Part shown: piece by piece, positions 40,601 through 50,301 of the stretch | Layout of the letters: every line of letters begins with the position of its first letter | Numbering within the stretch: the first letter of the stretch is position 1 | Source of the DNA: Zeus faber | Lineage: Eukaryota; Chordata; Actinopteri; Zeiformes; Zeidae | Assembly (NCBI GenBank): GCA_960531495.1 | Contig: OY482862.1 | Coordinates: forward strand, 5,006,409-5,070,408 | Direction: 5' to 3' | DNA length: 64,000 nt | Notes under the pieces: model-generated | What the model was told of the DNA's origin: nothing | What the model saw: only the letters and a program-made list of their open reading frames with translations | Database searches by the model: none | Position numbers and translations under genes: made by a program

Positions 40601-41789
40601 CTTTATTTAAACTGGGAAGGGTTCAGAGCAATATATTTGTGAAATCAAAAACATAATTGTTGAAATAAACAGTGTCAAATAACTGTCTCAAATGCTATTG
40701 ATTGTAAATAAGATCCATCTTACAGCAAAGAGAAGAGCTCTGTTCTTTGGCCAAGAGAAATTACATCAAATTTTTAATGTCGGCAAACTGTACCTGGCTC
40801 TTGTCAGTGCCTGCCATTTGCGATATTTGTGCGAATTTGGGAGTCGGGAGCTCTGATTCTGACTTCCTTAACCTATGCTGCAGGATTCATGCAATCACAT
40901 CACTGTTATTACTCTGCCAACATGCTCTGACCCCTGAACTGATCCCTGAAGTTATGCACTTTCGCTGTTTTGATGCTAGAGCGAGGCGGGCGGATGATGT
41001 CATCCACAGCCCAAAATGACCCGAATAATTTTGTGCCCTAAAGACAGAGAGGAAAATTTTTCTATTTCTCATTTTTCTCCCTATTTTATTTCCTTTTGGG
41101 ATTTAATTCAGAGTAGATACGAGGAGTCTCACAGAGAACAGTGGCCGTGATGGAAACAAACAATCTCTGTGACCTCGGCTGAGAATGACAGTGTGTCCCG
41201 AGGGACGGCCTGTTTCTGATGTGCTTGTCTCTGCTCTTCACAGTGTGAAAAGCCTTTTATGGTTCGCCCTTGTTCAATATGACTGAAAACGTCCCACCCC
41301 CTCCTCCCCGAGTTCCCGCACTACATTCTTTCCAGCTAGTGATTATTAAAAGATGCTCCAATACAGCCGTGACAGGCAATCAGTTTTATTTTTTCATTCT
41401 TCTAAGAGTCTTGAATAAATACTTTTTTTTTTTTTAATTACTTTTTTTTTAATCCTCACATAAGATTGAGTCTATTTGTTTATAAACAATTATTGCTATG
41501 GACTTACGGTATTGTTTTTGACCTCATTCGGTAAACAGCAAAATGGGATTGTACTTCATAGCAAACGTTTTCTTGCATCCCCTTGCCTCACAATTGTATT
41601 GTGGAATAGGCTGACTGTACAAGCATAGTGTGCAGTGTTAAATATTCAGCGGATGAAGTATGCTGTACCATCCTGGTACTTTTTCACAAATTATTTGATG
41701 CATATTATCGTTTCAGACATACTCATTTGACATGCTAAATAGTATGCTAGTACGCCATTTTTGACACAACAATCCTCCCGATTGAAGCC
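37602..41789. other. Unique DNA; candidate conserved non-coding blocks
   Basis: No coding gene recognised. 37,950-38,400 (overlapping frames of 136 and 120 codons on opposite strands), 38,480-38,800 and 40,790-41,340 are complex, low in simple repeats and distinct from the AT-rich surroundings. Such blocks in teleost gene deserts are often enhancers, but nothing in the sequence alone proves it. 39,800-40,720 is plain AT-rich DNA. Confidence 0.35.
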
Positions 41790-41792
41790 TTA

Positions 41793-42113
41793 AGCCTACT
41801 TCGCACCGAATACGACAATGACAAGAATAAACCAAAAGTCCATTTATACCAATGGAGAGTCAGATTGCTATGACGCGCTGCGGTGCGCAATGTCCACTGG
41901 GATGCGTTCAAAATTTTTAACTGCTTTCGGCCTGACAGTACGACCAGAAGTGAAGTCAGTCATGCTTTTTATTGGAACTGGGCTTAAAACTATCTAAATT
42001 ATTTTGCCTGGTATATTTTGTAATGCGAAACTCAGTTTGCAGTTCATTCGATGGCCACCAGGGGAAAGGCTACAACTGTCTGATGCAGATACTCATTAGG
42101 TGTGAAGTAGGCT
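41793..42113. mobile_element. PIF/Harbinger-type MITE
   Basis: A 321-bp non-coding element with 15-bp terminal inverted repeats. The left end is AGCCTACTTCGCACC (41,793-41,807). The right end is GGTGTGAAGTAGGCT (42,099-42,113), which reversed differs at one base. It is flanked on both sides by TTA (41,790-41,792 and 42,114-42,116), the target duplication typical of PIF/Harbinger. It carries no transposase and would have been moved by a related full-length element. Confidence 0.85.
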
Positions 42114-42116
42114 TTA

Positions 42117-42812
42117 TGAAGGAGCCTTATCCATCAAATCATTGATTGATGTATCATATTGAACATGGTTTCCAAGTACATGATGAATAAAAGTATTATA
42201 GAAGTGAATCCAGTAATAAAGGATAAAAGGCAACGCTGAAGACTATGGAGTTTAGCAAAGTATAGACAGTATAAAAGTAGATACAGTATACGGCCCTGAA
42301 AGTTCTGTTTAAGCCAAGAGAGACGCTGATAGATGGATGTCAAGCTAAACTGGATCGAATTGGCCTCTACTTCTCAAAATAAGAAGGGACTGCCTTATGT
42401 GAAGAATGATGGCATTTATTTGATTCGGGAGATATTACACTAGGTACTGTCAAGAAATATAAATGGATATAGTGCCGCAATCTTATTGTGCTTCAAAACC
42501 TCAATACTTTTTGGGGTGGAGGCACGGCTCCGACAGTAAAGTTGTCTGGGTCAGACGTTATCGAGAGCAGGTCTATTTTTTGTCAGTTGGACAGTGGGAG
42601 GTAATTTCGAGGGAACATTGTCAGAACTCAGAAATCCTGTAATTTCTTTCTTTGCTTGTCCTCCTGTTTAGGTCCTGTTGCGGATCTGAGAATTTCAACA
42701 GTTCAAATTTGCTTTCACATGCGTCTAAGCGACAAGAGTGAAGGCTTTTGACAGCTTTAGTTCCACCTTTTCAGAAGGCATCATGTTATAACTAACTATT
42801 AAGCAAGGAATC
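42117..42812. other. Unique DNA, no gene seen
   Basis: AT-rich with short random open frames. No motif recognised. Confidence 0.5.
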
Positions 42813-42866
42813 TCTGTCTGTCTGTCTGTCTGTCTGTCGGTCCGTCTGTCTGTATGTATGTATGTC
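42813..42866. repeat. (TGTC)n tetranucleotide tract
   Basis: TGTC units grading into TATG units, about 54 bp. It adjoins a probable dispersed repeat. Confidence 0.93.
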
Positions 42867-43040
42867 CTTTGATTATCTCAACAACCGTTCATCAGATGTA
42901 CTTCACACTTGTGGGTGTATTGCTAGGGACCAAAGGACATGCAGTGTCGAATTTATTGCAATTTGGACATGTGACACGTGCATTATTAATAAACTTTCAA
43001 TAAACAGCGAACAGTGAGCCAGCTGGGGGCGGGGCTTCAA
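42867..43040 (+). repeat. Probable dispersed repeat, family not identified
   Basis: The block from TTTGATTATCTCAACAACCG through AATAAACTTTCAATAAACAG and GAGCCAGCTGGGGGCGGGGC matches my memory of a sequence often found next to TGTC repeats in fish genomes. I cannot assign a class. Confidence 0.4.
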
Positions 43041-43225
43041 GGCTCTGGAACTGAGTCAAGTGTCTTTAACTGGTGTATGAGTTTTACCGGCAGTTTCATT
43101 GTCCATTGTGGAACACAAGACTGAATAATTAATATTTTGTTGAATTGTGCCATTAGAATGTCTTAAAGTCTTTAATGTTTTCGCTACTGTGTGATAAGAA
43201 TATGAAAGAAGCGTGAACATATAAA

Positions 43226-43300
43226 GTTCAAGTTCAAGAGATTATTTGTCACATACATACACATACGGTCACACATATATGCAGTGAAATGTCACCCCAC
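43226..43300 (-). mobile_element. L2-type LINE 3' tail fragment
   Basis: Starts with TTCAAGTTCAAG and continues TTATTTGTCACATACATACA and ATATATGCAGTGAAATG. This is the same 3' tail as the LINE copies at 8.1 and 10.5 kb. It is only about 75 bp long, an extreme 5' truncation. Confidence 0.75.
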
Positions 43301-44425
43301 CTGGTGTTATTTGAATCTCCCCACGGTGTAAAACCTACGGGGATGTGGATCGTAACACCATTGGAGAGTGTATTTGCTCCATTTACAGGGTTCACTGTTA
43401 CATTAAGCTCATCACTCCAGAGTCTAGCAGCTGTTGTCACGACACCTCAGCGCAGATTTGTCACGATCGCCGATGACTTCATTGTTTTTCTTTACAACCC
43501 CAGGCTTTGAACAGCCTTCTTTACACACCCCACTCAGGGGCCCCGCACAGCCATTTTACGCGCTGTTCTTTCGGAAATGAACGCTGGGAACGTAAACTTG
43601 TATCACAGAAGCATATGGGAAGAGGGAGGGGGGTGGTTCACGGCATTAATAATGGCCCTTTGTCATTGTCTACTTGATGACACTTTCCTAATACCTCATG
43701 AATGCATTTATGAAATCACACACATGTTTTAGAAGCAGCCACCCGTGGCATTTTAGGGCCATAATTGCAAATTCTGACAGATTCTTCATAGATTGCAGAA
43801 CAAGGTCAGTGACTGGTTGTTAATAAGAAAAAAAGGGGGGAGTTTCAGTGTGTGAGTAAACTGATATTACATCCCTAATATATTCCTTACATCCCCCAAC
43901 AGCTGAGTTCTTGTTTTTATTTTTTAGACAATCGTTCTAAATGTAGAAGGTGCTTTGGAGAAAGGATCACCGTAATTTCCCGCCTGTGGCACACTGATAG
44001 AGATGCCGGCCCGCTGCGAATTTTAGGAGGTGTAATTGCAATTCATACGCGTCCTTTATAGGTCATGGAGCACAGTCAATGAGAGATGTTTATTCAAAGC
44101 AGGAACTTCTTTTTGATTTTCTTTTAGTTGTTTGTTGTTTTACTTTATCACATGCTCAGTTCAACATCACAGTTATTAATGTGGTTTTTTTTTGGATAGG
44201 TTGAAAAGAAACATGTTGAAGGGCCCACAGTGTGTGACAAAGGCACATTATTTGAGGTATCCGGGTAGCAACGTAAAAAAGACAGATGTTTAAGATAATA
44301 TACAATATATACAGTATATAATCATCATATGTCAAATATATACTGTATATATATACAGTATAATCATCAACATGTGATGATTGCATTTGGTTGAAAATAA
44401 TACAATATAATATGATATAAAACTA
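43301..44425. other. Unique DNA with two similar blocks
   Basis: No gene recognised. Two segments, 43,747-43,815 and 44,011-44,083, share an ordered set of short matches (ATTTTAGG, TAATTGCAA, then AGTCA or GTCAG near the end). They could be an old local duplication of a regulatory element. Resemblance is partial and unaligned by computation. Confidence 0.35.
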
Positions 44426-44520
44426 CAGGCACTCCTCATTTAACAACTAAGTTCCGTTCCTACGACTAGATCGTTCAGCAATTGTTTGATAAGTGAGGAG
44501 CTGCCCCTTACCGATATTTC
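44426..44520 (+). repeat. Possible pogo/Tigger-type terminal fragment
   Basis: ACAGGCACTCCTCATTTAAC, then TTCCGTTCCTACGAC and a later AAGTGAGGAG, resembles the termini of vertebrate pogo/Tigger-type elements as I remember them (CACTCCTCGACTTACGAC). Only one end is visible. Confidence 0.4.
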
Positions 44521-46147
44521 AGTCGGTAGAAAGAACAATGCACATAGTTAACAAGGAGTAACTACGAAAAACAAATAAAAAACAAATTACTTTACATATA
44601 TTATTGCATTACAAATACATTATGATCTTTTTTTTATATCAAGATTACGCTATGCTAATTTCAAACATATGCCAGTGTCATCTCTTGATTTCAGTATTGC
44701 ATCCAATCTCTAGGCGGTAAATACGTGCATTTCCATTGTGTCAGGGTTGCCAGATCTGCTGTATAATTATTTGCTGCAACTGTCTGCACGGCTCTGACCA
44801 ATCTCTCAGGTTCTACAGCAGTCCATCCAATCCATATCACTCCTAATCCTGTAAATCCCACCAACATCATGGTCAAATCCTTGACTTGGGACTTTGAATT
44901 CTTAATGAACTTTGGTCCACTGCTAGCTTTCGCAAAATTTTGTTAGATGACGTTACAGAGGTTCTCGATCATAATGTAGCTGTTGCAGCATTTCATTGGA
45001 CAGTGTGGCGGACCCAGCCCTATGATTTCTATGTGAGAACCCATCGTCACAATAATGAGAATGGAGCATTTGAATATCCATTGTTTTGTTTGAAGCAGTG
45101 AATAAAGTGCTGAGTTCCACAATTATATCAGATTTAGGTTTTTAGAACATTTTTACGAGGACACAAGTGTACTATTGGACCTGATGCCCAACACTGGTAT
45201 CGGAATTGCTGCATCCCTAGTTGTCTGTACTTTGCTCAGAGTTCTTTTGTCAAAAAGTTGTAAAAAGCATTTGTAAAAAGTGTATTTTGAGTGTTTTTTT
45301 TTTAGAGGCAGATCCGATACAGAACCTAATCGCGTTATTGCATTGTTAATCTGACAGAGGGGGATAGCCGAAATGGAGCGATGGGCATCTGAGCGAGTTA
45401 GAGAGACTCCAGCTTAAAGACAGAAGCTGATTGACGGCATGGAGCCTTGTTGACAGTGGTTTCACAGATATGACTGCATGCGGCACCGGAGGGCAGCCAT
45501 TCTTTGATGCTGGTCAGGTACCATGCTTCATTTCCTAACCTGTCAGCGCGAGACAAGCTAAACACGAGGCTTTTTGGCATCAGCGTTTTACAGCGCTCAT
45601 TCTCACTGACAACTCCAATCTAAAGGAGGCTTGACACGGTGTCATTCCCAGCGGGGCCCCCGGCAACCTGCGGGGCACTTACAGTCGGGGGGGGGGGGCA
45701 GCCCCCGCCGCCCCGTCTATGGCTGTTTTGTTTAGAGAGAGAGAGAGCGAGTCATGTCTGACTTCCGCACCAGGCGAGAGCTGGGTGATATGATTGTAGT
45801 GGGGTTTTTTGTTCGTTTTTACAGAGGTAGTCTCTTCATAAATTCTCTGCTCACCTCTGCTCTGGTAAACGCAGTGCTTTCGGAAGACAGATGTCAGTTT
45901 CATGATGAAAGTGCGGAGGCAATGAAGGTGGTAAAATTACAATTTGTCCTCACCGTCAGCTCAATTAAAATTTTAATTTTTTGCATTTCAAATGAGGATA
46001 GGTTTGACCTCTTGGACACCCAAGAGATCCAACACAAAGAAAATAATGGGTTTTGGTGCATAAAGCAAAGATATGACTGTATACAGGTGCATTGATGTAT
46101 TTTTTTTCATACTCCACTTAAATAAAATTATAATTGTATGGTGTTAG
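44521..46147. other. Mostly unique DNA; hAT-like terminal fragment at 45,165-45,224
   Basis: The stretch ending in GGAATTGCTGCATCCCTAG (about 45,224) reads, reversed, CTAGGGATGCAGCAATTCC. That is close to the CTAGGGATGCACCGAT start of a common hAT group. The partner end is not seen. Elsewhere there is a G run of 12 at about 45,687 and unique sequence without a recognised gene. Confidence 0.4.
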
Positions 46148-47459
46148 GGTGGTATGATTTAAGCAGCCACACTTGTCTTGGGTCTAGTTAAGTGGGTCCG
46201 GGATCAGGGGTGGCTGCACGCCTGTTGCTTGTCAGAGCAATCAACGAGCACATGTTAAATCACCCTTCCCTACATGCAGGGAGGGAGGAGGAGCGTGGGT
46301 TGTTCCATCCTGGACATTGTCCACCTCTACCAAGAGTCCTGCTTGCCAATGTCCAATCTTTTGGAAAACAAACCTGCCGACATCAGTGCAAGGATCCAAT
46401 TCCAACAGGACATGAGAGACTATAATATCCTCTGCTGGACAGAAACATGGCTGAACAACACGGTACTGGACCAAACAGTGCAACTTAGGGAATCCTACTC
46501 CATTTTCCATGTGGACAGAACAGCAGAGACCAGGAAATCCAAAGATGGTGGATGGTTTGTTTCATGGTCAACAGCTAGTGCGACCCCAGGAATATCACGG
46601 CCATCTCACACTCTTGCTCGCCTCAATCATGTGTCGTCCATTTTACCTTCTGAGTGAGTTCACTTCTGTAATTACAATGGCTGTTTACATCCCTCTGCAA
46701 CGGGTGTGTATTATGTCAAAGTCTGGTGTGGTTGCACATCCATTAACATGTAGATTTCCCTGCGTTGTGTTCTTGTGTTCGGGTTGCGAATGAGAGATTC
46801 CTACCACGGCTGCCTTGGTCACTCTATTATTGGTGATCTGCACAAATGAAAAATGAACATACAGTTGCTCCTCCACACCACAAGGGGCATTGCGTCTCCT
46901 GTTAACACAGAACACGCATTGAAACCCTGTAGCAGAACGAAACTCACGTCTCGACAAACACCCGCAAAAACTACATCCAAAACGTTATTTACCACATGAC
47001 AATTCAACTGCATGTTCACAAACCATGCGTACTCTCAACACAGGAGACCCCCAAGGCTGCGTCATAAGTCCTCTGCTGTACTCTCTGTAAACTAATGACT
47101 GTGAAGCCAAGAGTAGCTCCAACACCATCATAAAGTGTGCTGACAATAGCTGTGGTGGGTCTGATCTCAAACAACGATGAGGTGGAGGTGGTGGAGGTCC
47201 TGACACTGTGGTGCCAGGCCAACAGCCTCTACCTGAATGTCAGCAAAATCAAAGAGCTGGTCATGGACTTCAGAAGGACATAGCAGAGGATCCACACCCT
47301 CCTCACCATCAAAAGCGATGTGCATCATGACATGTTTCCATCTGCTTGTTCCATCTTGCCGACTCTCTTCAATAAACTGGTACTTTTCAACACCATCACC
47401 TGTGTCGGAGGGCCATGAAGAAGCGACTTGGGTGGCATGTGGCAGGTGGTACCGCTACA
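46148..47459 (+). mobile_element. LTR-like repeat Y (copy 1) interrupted by LINE fragment
   Basis: The outer parts (46,148 to about 46,285 and about 47,312 to 47,459) match, in order, the uninterrupted repeat at 62,669-62,982. Shared blocks are GCAGCCACAC near the start, GAGCAACATGT/GAGCACATGT, TCATGACATGT, an AATAAACTG polyadenylation-like block, and CTTGGGTGGC near the end. Between them lies about 1.0 kb of LINE sequence. A short repeat with an AATAAA near its end could be an LTR, but no TG...CA ends, primer site or gag-pol are visible, so that label is tentative. Confidence 0.5.
46286..47312 (+). pseudogene. LINE endonuclease/RT fragments, many breaks
   Basis: 46,340-46,640 encodes the start of an L2/Rex1-type ORF2 endonuclease: S-N-L-L-E-N-K, D-M-R-D-Y-N-I-L-C-W-T-E-T-W-L, then F-H-V-D-R-T. 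A-V-Y-I-P-L-Q follows in another frame (about 46,680). After a gap, 47,040-47,300 gives RT pieces in several frames: G-D-P-Q-G-C-V-I-S-P-L-L-Y-S-L (RT motif B region) and the sense of V-M-D-F-R-R-T followed by H-T-L-L-T-I-K-S. Roughly two thirds of the protein is deleted and the frame shifts at least three times. It stops inside RT with no LINE 3' tail, so a later deletion removed the 3' end. Confidence 0.75.
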
Positions 47460-47473
47460 AATGCAAATTTGCT

Positions 47474-47850
47474 TTTGTGTTGCAAGATCAAAATTGAAAG
47501 GTTTGTTCTCATTAGATAAACTTTCACTGAGAAACGACGGGCACTGAATGAGCGATAAGCGATGATTGGTTCAACCCTTTTTTCGAGATTCTGTTCTGGG
47601 TGATTTATTCAGTAAAAAGAGTCGAGATTTGATTTGAACGAAAAATAGATTTTCCAATACTTAGTTTGTTTGATTCAGATGGTGTAACGTACGGTGAAAA
47701 ATGGTGGGGACTCGTCGCCCAATGTTCCAGAAGGAACGGGAGGAACTGAACTGAACTGAACGTACGGTGAGCTAGGGAGACAAGAGGGAGAAGAGTCCAA
47801 TGAAATTCTCATGAGAATAATTTAATTCTGTCAAAACTATTTATTTTGGG
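47474..47850 (+). repeat. hAT-like family fragment, copy F
   Basis: Shares TTGTGTTGCAAGATCAAAAT (47,479) with copy A. Downstream, ATTCTCATGAGAATAATTTA matches the GGAATTCTCACAAGAACC block of copies C and E. A tandem GAACT run sits near 47,745. No clear terminal repeats. Confidence 0.55.
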
Positions 47851-47960
47851 GAAATCAGTCACATTCATTACGAACTGTGCCAAACACCTTGGAATTCTTT
47901 TTGCCCTTGGACTTTAATTTAGTCATTTGAGTCTTGCGTCACTATTCGATTTAGGTATTG

Positions 47961-47961
47961 T

Positions 47962-48039
<78 letters not shown>
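47961..48039. repeat. (TA)n microsatellite
   Basis: About 79 bp of almost pure TA. Confidence 0.97.
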
Positions 48040-48042
<3 letters not shown>

Positions 48043-48206
48043 CATGTCAGTATTATGAAAAGCCAGCAATATAGTTGTAGCAACGTGTTTTGTTCTATGA
48101 GTTTGCATTTCATTTCATTATCAGTGGCACAATAGACATATTCAAGACAATAAGCAAGCTCCTTTCAAAGGCCCAACCACAGCATAGACTCAAACACTAA
48201 AATAAG

Positions 48207-48208
<2 letters not shown>

Positions 48209-48247
<39 letters not shown>
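48209..48247. repeat. (CA)n microsatellite
   Basis: About 39 bp of CA. Confidence 0.96.
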
Positions 48248-48250
<3 letters not shown>

Positions 48251-49211
48251 TACTTTCCCCGTTCGGAGGAGTGGGGTCTGAGAAATTTGGAGGGTGCTCA
48301 ATAAAGAAGGTCTTATCTCCGCCATTCTATTCCTCACACCGACAGTACTCAAGCAATTTGAGCTCTAACACACCTTCAGAAAACAATTACTCAGGACCCA
48401 CTTCTCAAGACCTATCATATAAAAAGGGGAGCTTCGAAGGGTATGGCTGGCACGGAGATAAACACGGGATAAAGAGCCACAAGCAAGAAAGAACACATTT
48501 TACAATCCCCCTGCGCAAAGCTCCAATGACGAGGAGATGCTTTAGCAAGCCTTCTCTCAAAAACCTTTGTCCGGAAAGCTGCCGCTGGCTCTTTAATCAG
48601 ATAGTCTCATTGAGATCAGAATTTTTTTTTTTTCAAGAGAGACCCAAAGACATCGAATATATATATAATATATATAACATCAAAAGCAATAGCAGGCAAT
48701 GGCCATAAAAGTCAGTCACTTGTTAAAGAGTAATTTCAACCAAAACTGGCAAATACTGTTTCAACCAGTCAGGTCATTAAAAAAATCAGCAATTCGAACA
48801 TTAAATCCAGTAGTATTCTGCATACAGTGAAAAAAACATTTTTCCTCAGTTCAATGTAGGTAGGAGAAATTTGAAGAGTTAACCATTCCTGTGATCTGGT
48901 GTGAAGATTATTCATTTTGAACTTGATTGAAGCTGCTTGATATCCAGGCAAGTTTAATAGCAAGGCTTTAAATTTGAATTCAGAGATATCTGATTCCCTA
49001 TAGAGGTTAATCATGACCACCTAACTTGTGACGCTCTGTGCCTTGAAGGACGTAGTCCCCCACGTCACAAGGAACGCCCCTATACGGAAGAAGGGGATGT
49101 TCAAATGGTTGTATGGCGAAAGCTGTCAGGGCGACAGACACACCTGGAAAAGAAGCCGTCTGAAGTGTGCGCTGCTTGTCTTCCAATCCCTGGCAGCGTG
49201 TTTCGGTCTGT

Positions 49212-49213
<2 letters not shown>
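48248..49213. other. Unique DNA; 145-codon frame without known domain
   Basis: A plus-strand open frame at 48,271-48,708 encodes a basic, Ser- and Lys-rich peptide with no motif I recognise; its last part runs through T and TA runs. I do not call it a gene. 49,021-49,213 lies just upstream of the CT tract and may be flank or part of the Tx1-type LINE. Confidence 0.4.

Positions 49214-49271
<58 letters not shown>
49214..49271. repeat. (CT)n microsatellite
   Basis: 58 bp of CT with one GT interruption near 49,241. LINE coding sequence begins immediately after it. Confidence 0.97.
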
Positions 49272-49274
<3 letters not shown>

Positions 49275-50110
49275 GAGGTATCAGGCTGACTACATTGTTA
49301 TGGGTGGGGACTGGAACTGTACGCTGGACTATGTTCTGGATCTAACCAGTGAGGAACCCTCCAGGGTTTCTTCCACCTGTCTGTCTCACCTCACTGCTCG
49401 ACATGACCTCAGACACATGGAGGAGGAATAATGCCACAGACAGACAGTACACATGGGTGAGGGTTCAGACGGTAGGGTCAGTACGGCGCGGCTTGACAGG
49501 CTTTACGTGTCACACACACTCAGTTCCTGGTTGCTCAGCAGTTTCTATTCACCCTGTGGGTTTTGCAGATCATCACCTTGTCACTCTGGAGCTATGCTCT
49601 GCACCCGGCACCAAGCATTCTTCTTATTGGCATTTAAATGTAAAGTTGCGACTCGACGCCACATTCTGCAGTAGTTTTAAATCATTCTGGGATGGCTGGG
49701 GGAGCAGGAAGGGGGCCTTTAGCTCCTTGGGTCAGTGGTGGGAGGAAGGCAAAGCACAGATCCGTGTCTTCTGCCAACGGTACTGTGCTCACTCCACCCG
49801 CAGGGTTAAAGAGACCATAAACACGCTGGAGCAGGAGATCAGGGTCATTGAGGGTAGCCTTCTTAGTGGCAGCGCCCCTGTGGGTGGGAGGCTGCAGGAG
49901 AAGAGGCAGGAGCTGAGCACTTTCCTCCTGGAGAGAGTACGGGGTGCCTCGGTCAGGGCTTGTTACATCAGCATCAGGGATATGGACGCCCCCAGCTCCT
50001 ATTTCTTCAACCTGGAGAAGACAGTTCAGCAGTCTAGAGAGATGGCCTGTCTCCGTCTCCCGGCTGGCAGGGTGACCACCTGCCACCTGCCTGGTGACTC
50101 AGGAGGAGGG
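49272..50110 (+). mobile_element. Tx1/L1-type LINE fragment (endonuclease and linker)
   Basis: A piece of a Tx1-clade L1-like retrotransposon ORF2, truncated at both sides. It starts inside the endonuclease directly at the CT tract and ends before the reverse transcriptase, near the GT tract at 50,143. No 3' UTR or poly-A tail is present. It is a different lineage from the L2-type fragment that follows at 50,302. Confidence 0.82.
49272..50110 (+). pseudogene. Tx1/L1-type ORF2 fragment, at least three frameshifts
   Basis: The endonuclease motif V-M-G-G-D-W-N-C-T-L-D (about 49,298-49,330) is in one frame. R-Q-Y-T-W-V-R-V follows in a second, A-R-L-D-R-L-Y-V-S-H in a third, then back to the second for V-G-F-A-D-H-H-L-V-T-L-E-L (about 49,557-49,592), which holds the catalytic D-H pair. 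After that the frame stays open to about 50,100. The linker typical of this clade is there: F-W-D-G-W, Q-W-W-E-E-G-K-A-Q-I-R-V-F-C-Q, L-Q-E-K-R-Q-E-L, and D-A-P-S-S-Y-F-F-N-L-E-K just before the RT. The RT itself is absent, so the piece cannot move. Confidence 0.82.
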
Positions 50111-50142
50111 GGTTGCACGGGACAATATGTTGTTTTGTTATA

Positions 50143-50173
50143 TCGCTGCGTGTGTGTTTCTGTGTGTGTGTGT

Positions 50174-50240
<67 letters not shown>
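50143..50240. repeat. (TG)n microsatellite
   Basis: About 98 bp, with TTTC interruptions near its start. With the CA tract after it, it forms a large palindrome. Confidence 0.97.
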
Positions 50241-50242
<2 letters not shown>

Positions 50243-50259
50243 CGATTCGATTACAATCG

Positions 50260-50294
<35 letters not shown>
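50208..50294. repeat. Perfect inverted repeat, 40-bp arms, 7-nt loop
   Basis: The left arm ends ...GTGTGTTCGATT (50,247), the loop is CGATTAC (50,248-50,254), and the right arm starts AATCGAACACAC (50,255) and runs in CA to 50,294. The non-repeat core TTCGATT/AATCGAA pairs exactly and the GT and CA tracts pair outside it. A stable cruciform or hairpin is expected. Confidence 0.93.
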
Positions 50295-50299
<5 letters not shown>

Positions 50300-50301
50300 T
50301 T

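Noticed and set aside
48271..48708. 145-codon plus frame as a host exon
   Set aside because: No known domain, no conserved motif, runs through T and TA tracts, no convincing splice context.
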